From: Gerris lacustris
Taxonomy: Eukaryota > Arthropoda > Insecta > Hemiptera > Gerridae
Assembly: GCA_951217055.1 (NCBI GenBank)
Contig: OX578282.1
Location: forward strand, 10,975,877-11,039,876
Direction: 5' to 3'
DNA length: 64,000 bases
Both the position numbers and the translations under genes were made by a program. The notes below the pieces were generated by a model that was not told where the DNA came from, did not search any database, and worked only from the letters and a program-made list of their open reading frames with translations. This document shows, in pieces, positions 56,053-64,000 of the stretch. Each line of letters starts with the position of its first letter. Position 1 is the first letter of the stretch.

Positions 56053-56835
56053 TGGAACGAAGTTCGCCTTATGGCACGTTCTGGAGCCCGGGAGTGAATC
56101 CGAAAAAACGACCAAAATCGCCGTCACAAAATCACCGTCACGCAAAATCCGTCACGAAATCTACAGATGACGATAACTTGAGTAAAAGCTCACTGAGTTA
56201 GATGAAATTTGGTAAACATGTTCATTTTACCAATCCCCAGGCTGAGTTCTTCGGAAAACGTAATCCGCCCAAGCGTTCACGCGCAACGCGCGCGTAAACG
56301 TAAGCTTCAAAAAACGGGGAAAAGGGTTATTAAGGAAGCCTGTTACTTGACTTGTTTTGATTATTTTTGTTATGTATATGTCAAAACTGTCACTTTGTTT
56401 TGTAAATAAATAAAATATAATATTGTAAAATTTCACCCTGACACAAGCAGAAGCTGTAGAGTAGGGAGGAGATATATTTTATAATATTTTAAATTAATTT
56501 GCCGGGTAGGTAGAAAACAGTCCTATTTAAATCCAAACTCCTTTAACAAACATACTCTTTCACTATAAACTCATCATGATCAACTTTTTTCTTATATTGA
56601 ATATATATTTATAGTAAGACGCTTGCTTTAATTATACAAATAATGATTTTCTTTTAATTTTGTCTTAACTCTGCTAGGTACAAGCAGTTCGTTACTTTTA
56701 ATTTTGTCTCTTTTCTAACTCCGCCATGTATAAGTAGTTAGCAATGTATACGTACTTAGCAGTGTGATTTTATAATTTATATTTAATGAAAAATGTAAGG
56801 AACTTCGTTCCTACCGGGTGTCCCGCGACACCACA
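56053..56835. repeat. Repeat bounded by GGAACGAAGTTC-type ends
   Basis: Left GGAACGAAGTTCGCC, with 'CGTCACAAAATCACCGTCAC', then a reverse family A1 section (GATGAAATTTGGTAAACATG, 56165-56330). The right end is GGAACTTCGTTCCTACCGGG with a second hairpin GGTGTC/GACACC (56816-56832). Open frames at 56209-56436 on both strands are repeat readings. Confidence 0.5.
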
Positions 56836-57311
56836 CGTATTTTTTGAAATACTTTTTATTATTTCTAGTGTCTTTAATGGTGGTAATTAAAAATGATGTA
56901 TTACTTTCATTGCTATTATTCATTTTATAATTTTTTGTAACTTATATAAAGTTCAATACTTTGACATTGTTTTAAATATGTACACCTATATATTTCGTTC
57001 AAGGAAATTGTGAAAGTTGAAATCATATATAATACGTATATTTAAAAAAAAATCATTTTAAATAGAAAATGCCTAAAACTAACATTAAATCTCAGTTAAA
57101 ATATGTAGATTTCACTTTTTTTTCGAGAAAAATTCATATCAGAGAAATTTAAGCGTAACATGTTATTTCGTTTATTTTTCCCGAAAAAAATAAAAATCAA
57201 ACAAATTCATCTCTTGTTTTGAGAAAGACATAATTGGCTATAATTTGAGCAACTTGAATACTTTCTATTGCTTAGGGCGATGGATCTGGCTAATAGAGAG
57301 AAATTTCTCCA

Positions 57312-57346
<35 letters not shown>

Positions 57347-58325
57347 ACTTTAGAAACCCCTTTTCTATTGAGTCGATGAAACACGTGTTTTGTTTCGTTT
57401 TTTTAAATGCTGTGTTTTACATAATTACTAAGCATTAACACCAACGTGAAATTCCGCGTTTGGAATTTAGCTGATGTAATACGAGTAGTCAAAAAAACAA
57501 ATTAGTTTAATCAAAGTATGAAAGTCAAAAATCTTATATGAGTACTTTAAATTAAGTTCTGTAAGGCAATATCCCTTTTAAACTTTTTGTAATTTGTAGA
57601 AAAACTATATTTTTTGTCTTTATTACTGCTTCCTCCCTAACAAGGTCAGGTGTTACTCATTCCAGATGTGGATCTTCGCTCCAATAATAATTCTGAGAAT
57701 ACATTTTTAAAATTTTATATAAAGCATAAGTATTAAAAAAATAATAAGTAAATGTCTAATTTAAAACCACTTAAAGATTATCTATTAAGTAAAAACTAGT
57801 GATGCGGTGCATAAAGAACTCGCGTAGAATTATGTTTTTATATCGGCCATATTATATTTTCAATTTGGCAACCATAGGATAGGATTAATTTTTATTCGGC
57901 GAAAAATTGATATTATTCTTAATCAACCTAAAATGACCTATAAATTATTTTATGTAATATAGACCATATAAGTATAAACTATATTTGTAACACCTTCATT
58001 TGGGCCATATTTGTTGCAAAACTTTTGTAATGATAGTCACATATTTTTTTTCCTACTCTTTCAAGACCTTTAAAACGATGTTTGGCAGGTCATGCTGAAT
58101 AAAACTGAATTTTTAAAAAAAAAAAAAACTTATCTATTTATGCTGAATTTATAGATAATCTTTATTTAATAAAGATATTGTCTAGACATAGCCTAGACAA
58201 TAGCCTTATCATATTTTCCTTGAATTTGTAGACATTTTTATTTTAAAGTTTATGCAGGCTCGGGCACTCTTTAACTTTGCTAATTTTTTGACTTATAATC
58301 AGAATAGTATCAAAACTGAAAGATG
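56836..58325. other. AT-rich spacer with a 29-bp T run
   Basis: T run at 57312-57340. A short inverted pair, TAAAGATATTGTCTAGA and CTAGACAATAGCC, near 58160-58205. No gene. Confidence 0.4.
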
Positions 58326-58329
58326 AAAA

Positions 58330-58395
58330 GTGTTATATTCCTTTGCTCCCACATCACACTAGACTAAATATCCCTTTGCCCTAATAGTTTTTTAT
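58330..58395. mobile_element. MITE family M fragment (M12)
   Basis: TGTTATATTCCTTTGCTCCC to CCTTTGCCCTAATAGTTTT, the family tail only, lying directly upstream of the short ORF at 58427. Confidence 0.65.
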
Positions 58396-58426
58396 TTTGT
58401 TACTAATCCTACTTTTTCAACATTTT

Positions 58427-58546
58427 ATGGATACCAATATAGGTGGGCTAGAAACTAAAAGAGAACCTCTTTATCGATGTGAACAGTGCAGTGCAAGGTT
58501 TCAGGAGGAAGATGCGGCTAGTAATCACATTAATATAAATATGTAA
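58427..58546 (+). CDS. Short ORF with a partial C2H2-like zinc-finger motif
   Basis: ATG at 58427 opens 39 codons to TAA at 58544-58546. The product contains EPLYRCEQCSARFQEEDAAS followed by NH, i.e. Y-x-C-x2-C-x3-F with a histidine 12 residues after the second cysteine, the spacing of a C2H2 finger up to its first histidine. The second histidine is missing. The frame stays open after the TAA for a further 18 codons (to 58603), hinting that a coding sequence once continued. The base composition is richer than the flanks. It may be the start of a gene, an exon with an unseen donor, or a retroposed relic. Confidence 0.35.
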   Translation: MDTNIGGLETKREPLYRCEQCSARFQEEDAASNHININM

Positions 58547-58604
58547 TCAGAGTTTTCAGTAGAAGCAAAGAGGAAAAGAGGTGATGGCTATACACAGATT
58601 TAAC

Positions 58605-59400
58605 CTAGGTACAAGCGTTGCCGCTACAATAGTTAATGCACTTAAGAAATTGCAATACATCTATCTCACACCACATAACAACCAATTCGTAACCTCTCTT
58701 TGTTTATAACCTTTTCAATCGACCGCTGCCTTCAAAAGGTCCCATTCGGAAACAAGATTATTACAAGCCGCCATGACACTAACCACAACAAACTGCTGGT
58801 CGTCATATCGGTTGACCGGTTAGTGATTCTGAATTCTGAACCCAACCTAAATTTTATAACTTGACATTCAATGAATGTCCTGAAGATGGTTATACGTCGT
58901 TTAAAGTTATTTCAAAGGTGGGCTGACGAGAGACAATTTTTTAGTTATTTAAGATATTCCAGATAATGTTATTGCAGGTTCACTACGCTCGGCTGTTTAT
59001 GCAATAAATGTTGTTTAGACAGGCGAGCATAGTGAGCTCGCAATATTTTTATTAAATAAAGATAATCTATACTAATGCTGGTATAAACAGGCGAGCCTGG
59101 GTTCATGTTTCACAAAAAAATAAATGTTAAAGAATAGAAAAGAAAACCGAGAGAACAAGAGAAAAAACTTTTAAAATTCCACCATAGAAGGTAATATTAT
59201 GTTTAACTAACCATTCTAACCGTATTCTGGATTCCTAGATTCCGTCAACCACTTCGGTCGACCCTCTAAATCAACCTAAGGTTTACGAACGCAGTCGGTT
59301 GTCTAGGTTGGTCTTTCCGAACCCACCGGCTACTTCTCGGTCGACCTGGTTAGTTTTCGAACTTAGAGACTTAAGGCTTTATAAAATTGTTTTGTGTTCT
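58605..59400. other. Mixed-composition single-copy block
   Basis: Repeated CGGTTGACCGG / CGGTCGACC words (58793, 59258, 59339) and an inverted pair, CAGGTTCACTACGCTCGGCT against AGGCGAGCATAGTGAGCTCG (58975-59041). No long frame. Confidence 0.3.
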
Positions 59401-60110
59401 GGATTGATAGAACTAAAATGACAGCAATAGGCCAAAAAAAAAAAAAAAATAGTGATAGGCGTGGCGTAAGATAAATAAAAAAAATGTATTAATACATTAC
59501 AATTTATAAACATTTTGTATATCATCTCCCATTTTTACATCCTAATGAAAAGGATTTCAACAGTTTATTTTTATATGCCCACTGAAGTAATAGAAAATGT
59601 CAATAATATAATCTAATTATTGAAATTTTCTATTACTTCAGCTTACTTCATTAAAAATATGTTTATGATAATATGCTGTCAAAATGTAATTTTTAATAAT
59701 TTCTTATTTTTTACAAAATTTAATTCTGATTTGATTTTTCTAAACTCACACAAGTATAAATACAAACATGATTCATACCAGCATACTTATCTAACATACT
59801 TTGTAAGTAATGTGTTGACCTACTTTTTTCGTTGCAATATAATAAATACACTTCCCTCTACATTTTTCAAGAACTTGTTTTAATTTAAAATTAGTAATAT
59901 TATAATAGAAATTATATTATTTAAATAAGTGTCTGTATTTTCTTCTTTTTTAAAAATAATAAAATAATTATACCATTCATTCAATTCAGTTCTCACCCTG
60001 GTAACCTTACAAGGCTTATGAGTTCCTCTAACTCACTACTTAAATGGTAATTTCATTATTGGTCTCGTGGCCAACGATCCCTAGCTAGGCTTGGCAGGTG
60101 CTTTGTATAT
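59401..60110. other. AT-rich spacer, nothing recognised
   Basis: The 87-codon frame at 59620-59883 is low-complexity and not supported. Confidence 0.4.
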
Positions 60111-60215
60111 GCCAGGTACTCGTATAATCCAGGTACTTGTATAATCTAGGTACTTGTATAATCCAGGTACTTTTATAGACCGGGTACTTTTATATTCCAG
60201 ATAATTGAATGGGAG
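60111..60215. repeat. 18-bp tandem repeat CAGGTACTTGTATAATC
   Basis: About six units of 18 bp (CCAGGTACTCGTATAATC and variants), the last ones diverged. Confidence 0.85.
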
Positions 60216-60505
60216 CTGGTTCTTATATAGGTCTGGTGATACAGCCCGGTATTATTAGGTAAATAAATTAATATAAAAAAATAAAATCGGTAACAAATAT
60301 GCTAGAAATTTTCTATAAATTGTTAGAAAGTAAAGATTATTATTATAATTTTGTTTTGTTATCAAAAAGTTGAATGAATTTATTTTATATAACTTCTTCT
60401 TTTTTGTGTCAATAGGGGTTTTTTTAAATGAAATAAAATGAACCACTTCATTTACATTTTATTAAAATAGAAATGGATTAAAGAATTAATTTTTTTAAAT
60501 AATAG

Positions 60506-60637
60506 TATATTATGTTACTAGGCTGTGAAGTGAGTTTTTTCTTTACCGCGGCAATTACATTTACTGTCAAGCGAAGCGAGACAGTAAATATTGCCAAGGT
60601 AAAGAAAAAACACTTCACAGTCGCGTAGCATATGCTA
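60506..60637. repeat. Long hairpin, about 60-bp arms
   Basis: GGCTGTGAAGTGAGTTTTTT CTTTACC pairs with GGTAAAGAAAAAACACTTCA CAGTC, and ATTTACTGTC pairs with GACAGTAAAT around a loop AAGCGAAGCGA. The arms can be extended outwards with mismatches to about 60506-60637. It abuts a family F copy. Confidence 0.75.
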
Positions 60638-60639
60638 TT

Positions 60640-61028
60640 TTTTCCGAGGTAGCAGACAATGAAAAAACATTAAATATTAATCACTAATCAATATGTAATC
60701 ATAACAAATCTTAGTACATACTTAAGACTTAAAAAAAGAAACCTTAAAAAGAGGTTACACAATAAGAAAAGATAAATAAAACGCATTGACATCTAGCGGA
60801 TTTTAATCGTACTAGAAGCATTTCTACAAAGACTGCAGTGGTACTAACGGAAGTTTTGACAACTACCCGCCGGACATAAAAAATCTTTTAGTTCCTAGGA
60901 CGTAAAAGATTTTTTCTTTACAGCTAGGAGTAATGAAACGATTTTTTAAGTCCACGTAATGAAAAAATGGATTTTAGCTATGTCTTTTAGGCTCTAAAGT
61001 TACTATTTCACAGCCTACCACGGAAAAA
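60640..61028 (-). mobile_element. Family F element, copy 2
   Basis: Reverse of 26897-27810 without the C insertion: ATTTTTTCCGAGGTAGCAGA to TAGGCTACCACGG-type end (CAGCCTACCACGGAAAAAAG). It gives the uninterrupted reference for F and holds an extra hairpin AAAATCTTTTAGTTCCTAGG/CGTAAAAGATTTT (60880-60915). Confidence 0.7.
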
Positions 61029-61239
61029 AGTCATTTAAGTATTTTCTTTTAAAAATGGTTTATCATTCTTTTTAATATTTTTTTATTAGAGAATATTTAA
61101 ATTATTTAAGTTACCTAAAACTTAACTTTTTATTCTTTTATTATTATTTCAAGACTTTGAAACTTACATTCTTATGACCAATAAAAGAAAGAAAAAGAAA
61201 TCTATTTGGCCTTATCTTTATAAAGAAATAAGGTCCTTT

Positions 61240-61491
61240 TGTCCATTTCTTTCCATTCTATAAAGGTCTACGTGTTGTTTGACTCGTATCAGAATTCCAA
61301 CGAATAGAATCAATTCCCTCCTATCACAAGATGCGGGAAAGCTGAGAGATCTCTTTTTAAGCTTAAAGAAACTTGATCCTTCTGTACAGAAGCGGTTTGG
61401 TCCTAACAGGTCCTCTAGTCACACATGTTTTCACCATGACATACTTCGTACACACCTTCACATATACTCTTGTCCAAACAGTTCTGTTTGA
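61240..61491 (+). other. Open frame with a helical, charged stretch
   Basis: Open from about 61264 to TGA at 61489-61491 without an ATG at the start. The central part, NSLLSQDAGKLRDLFLSLKK followed by LDPSVQKRF, looks more protein-like than the rest. No domain is recognised and no splice sites are convincing. Weak candidate for an exon. Confidence 0.18.
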
Positions 61492-61834
61492 GTAGTGAGA
61501 GAATGAAAAAAAAGAAAGTTGTCCACTTAATATCTCCTTGTATTTTTTGTACTGACATATAGCATATGTACCTCTAAAGAAAATATTATAATTATCTCTT
61601 CAAAACTTCAAACTCTTTTTAAAACAATCGTCTTTCTCCGATTAGATTTAAATTAATTACTGTTCTTATTCCATTAATAATTTTAAATGACAAAGGTAAA
61701 TCGTATGTACGTCAGGATATTACTATTAAATTTCTTATACCCATTTATTTTAATTATTCTCATGGCCATGGCATTATACTTTGTAAATCTGACAGCTCAG
61801 ATAAGCCAATCTATGTGAGGGAAAAAATAAAACT

Positions 61835-62395
61835 ACTAGGCGGTTATCTTAAGCACAGAGCAAGGAAGGGGTTGAGGGAACAATCCGATTTGATAAGTGG
61901 TTCATTATGCTCTCCCCCTATACTAAACCTCCCAAGCGAGCTCAATCCGAACTAAAGTGATCATGTGGTCACTGGTCCTTGCCTTATTGGTCTATTCCTT
62001 GTCCTTCCAGACGCTTGTCAATAAATCCTTATCAGTAGCATTTATTTGATACCCCACTCAAAGAAGATTGCTATTGGTTATCTAGGAACTGTTACACGTT
62101 TATTAACGACGTTACTGCCTTAAGATAATTATTAAGGTTAACAACAAACATTAAAGTACATATTTATAAAGAAAACTGTATTAAAAATAAAAATATTAAA
62201 TGTCGTAAGGAAATATCACTTATTCTTATCAGCTGATATCAGATAAATTTCGAGATATCGATATTGTTTCACAAAACTGCCGCTTGGGAGGTTTTGTATA
62301 GGGGGATAGCATAATGAACCACTTTTGAGATCCAGATTCTATAGTATTGTTGCTTCTACCCCTTCCTTGTTCTGAGATCTTAAGGTTATCCAGTG
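61835..62395. repeat. Inverted repeat pair, about 100-bp arms
   Basis: GGCGGTTATCTTAAGCACAG with AAGGAAGGGG and GTGGTTCATTATGCTCTCCC plus CCTCCCAAGCG (61840-61936) is matched in reverse at 62280-62392, separated by about 340 bp. The layout suggests a fold-back element whose ends are not sharply defined. Confidence 0.65.
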
Positions 62396-63304
62396 ATATT
62401 TTTGTTTGCGTAGTTGGCCCGACCTACTACCCGCAAAAATCTCGAGCTCTCATTGGCTCCCCTTCCGTTTTTTTTCGATTTTCCCGCGCTCTTAGAATAA
62501 CAGAGTATAATGACATGAGCATAACTTATTTGTGAAAACCAAATTTTATAATTAATTTTACCTATTTCCGATGAAACTTTCACTGAATATTTATTTCCGA
62601 TCCCAATCATATTATTAATATTTTAGAAGCATTTAGAACATATTATATAGATTTAATATTATGTTTAATGTTATGTTTGTAAACAATGCTATTTATCAAT
62701 AAATAGAATATATTTCACAATAAATAGAATTTTTAAATTATACATAATAGGAAGTGTACTGAAATTAGAAGAAGTAAATAGTTAATTATGTAATAGTTTA
62801 AACGAAATCATAATGTGGTAATAGTTTCTGCCCTTTTATTACATCAAATCAATACATTACGTAATATATATCTAATCAGTATTCTTTGATAAGCGGTTAA
62901 TTAGCACAGTGTACAATAGATAAGTCTGATTAGTAAGCGGGCAATTAACTATTTGTTGATAAAATGGATTTTTATCAACAAAATGCAATGAAGTAATGTG
63001 TTATATAACTGATTACTTTATCATTAGTAAAGTTATTCGTTCTGATAACACTTCCGGGGAAGATTACACCCTTTGGACTTATATATGTTAAATCATTTTT
63101 TTTTTTTATTAGTTAAATTTTTTTTTTTAGTTTTTTAGTAGTATTAATTTTATTTATTTTATTTTTTAGTTCAATAGTCTCTTCAGTTCTTTGTTGCATT
63201 TAGTAATCATCAAGATTAATAGACCTGGATAAGTTATTATTAATAGGAAGAGAGCCTTCGGACATAGCTTCATAGATGAGCAATGGAATTTGATTAGATA
63301 TAAT
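62396..63304. other. Spacer; GC-richer start, then AT-rich
   Basis: 62400-62490 includes TCGAGCTCTCATTGGCTCCC (a CCAAT box on the minus strand); frames on both strands there have no domains. Nothing recognised beyond. Confidence 0.35.
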
Positions 63305-63312
63305 GAAAAATG

Positions 63313-63984
63313 GGTACTTTTTTAGATTGTTTCTTCCCTTTATTATTTTTAGAATGTAAATAGATATCATTATTTATTCATCCTATTGTTTAAATAACTA
63401 TTAAGATAAAGGGATGTTTAGTCCAATGTAGTTTGGGACAAAGGAATATCACACTTCTGTTTTTAAAAGGGGAGTAACAGTCTAAAGAAGAACATTCCGT
63501 ACACCTTCTTTAGATTATTACTCCCTTTAGTTTTTTATAAGGGGAGAGCAGTCTAAAGATGAACATTCCGTACAACTTTATTACATTGTTACTTCCTTCT
63601 ATTTTTTATAAGGGTTGTAACAGTCTAAAGATGTACATTCCGTACACCTTCATTACATTGTTACTTCCTTCTATTTTTATAAGGGTTGTAACAGTCTAAA
63701 GATGTGTACATTCCGTACACCTTCATTACATTGTTACTTCCTTCTATTTTTATAAGGGTTGTAACAGTCTAAAGATGTGTACATTCCGTACACCTTCATT
63801 ACATTGTTACTTCCTTCTATTTTTTATTAGGGCTGTAACAGTCTAAAGAAGAACATTTCGTACACCTTCATTAGATTGTTACTAAGGGAAGTTACAGTCT
63901 AAAGAGGATCATTCCATACACCTTCTTTAGATTGTTACTCCCTTCTGTTTTTTTAAAAGGGGAGTAACAGTCTAAAGAAGTGCC
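63313..63984. mobile_element. MITE family M, copy M13, with expanded internal modules
   Basis: A 672-bp copy with perfect 8-bp duplications GAAAAATG (63305-63312 and 63985-63992). It starts GGTACTTTTTTAGATTGTTT and ends AGTCTAAAGAAGTGCC. Eight or so internal modules of 60-75 bp (ATAAGGGTTGTAACAGTCTA + CATTCCGTACACCTTCATTA) make it nearly three times the length of M7. Confidence 0.92.
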
Positions 63985-64000
63985 GAAAAATGTTTACCTA

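Noticed and set aside
63313..63984. CRISPR-like array
   Set aside because: Repeated modules with repeated, not unique, spacers; flanked by an 8-bp transposition duplication.

Overview
This 64 kb window is AT-rich (roughly 70% A+T by eye), gene-poor, repeat-dense nuclear DNA of an animal, most likely an arthropod and probably an insect. The reasons are spliced-exon signals rather than compact operons, long AT-rich spacers, very many short non-autonomous DNA transposons (MITEs, fold-back elements) with clean target-site duplications, CAGACAGA-type microsatellites inside dispersed repeats, and many minisatellites. There is no bacterial gene organisation, and I found no rRNA gene, convincing tRNA gene or CRISPR array. 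Species cannot be told from the window.

Genes. The best protein-coding evidence is a small plus-strand exon at 40876-40964. It has a 3' splice site, a good start context, a 19-codon signal-peptide-like start and a phase-0 splice donor, so it should be the first coding exon of a secreted or membrane protein. A possible non-coding first exon lies at about 34522-34806. On the minus strand, 20356-20580 looks like a terminal coding exon (74 residues, stop, then AATAAA about 50 bp later). A 39-codon plus-strand ORF at 58427-58546 carries a partial C2H2-like zinc-finger motif. Most other long ORFs are chance readings of repeats.

Layout. 1-6.4 kb: a GC-richer leader, then families B and A, a 1.15 kb fold-back with TA duplication, and two copies of family C, one split by a family A insertion. 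7.2-13.6 kb: a TIR element with a nested fold-back and a minisatellite, family D, family C, and a duplicated segment hit by a MITE. 14.7-24 kb: D, a TIR element with a 110-nt hairpin, A2, the minus-strand exon, two MITE M copies (one holding a palindromic minisatellite), and a 1 kb TIR element. 25.8-34 kb: D copies, the triple nest M>F>C, B copies, (AT)n, and a 47-bp tandem array. 34.5-41 kb: the candidate 5' exon, a probable intron full of tandem arrays, a CATGGGCGCCCATA-ended element, clustered M MITEs and the signal-peptide exon. 41-64 kb: probably intron or intergenic DNA with M MITEs, duplications, a pogo-like MITE, A2 copies, a long minisatellite, hairpins, an F copy, and an M element with an expanded internal module at the right edge.

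How it fits together. The window reads as one or two fragments of large-intron genes in a bed of nested mobile DNA. Family M is the most abundant element; its intact copies have 8-bp duplications. Family C retains, in three copies, decayed N-terminal codons of an element protein that may be related to tyrosine recombinases (an inference), so C could be deletion derivatives of a self-encoding element. Several unrelated-looking repeat families share a short terminal hairpin, usually next to ATTGT or CACAAT. I see no gene cluster that amounts to a new defence or metabolic system.
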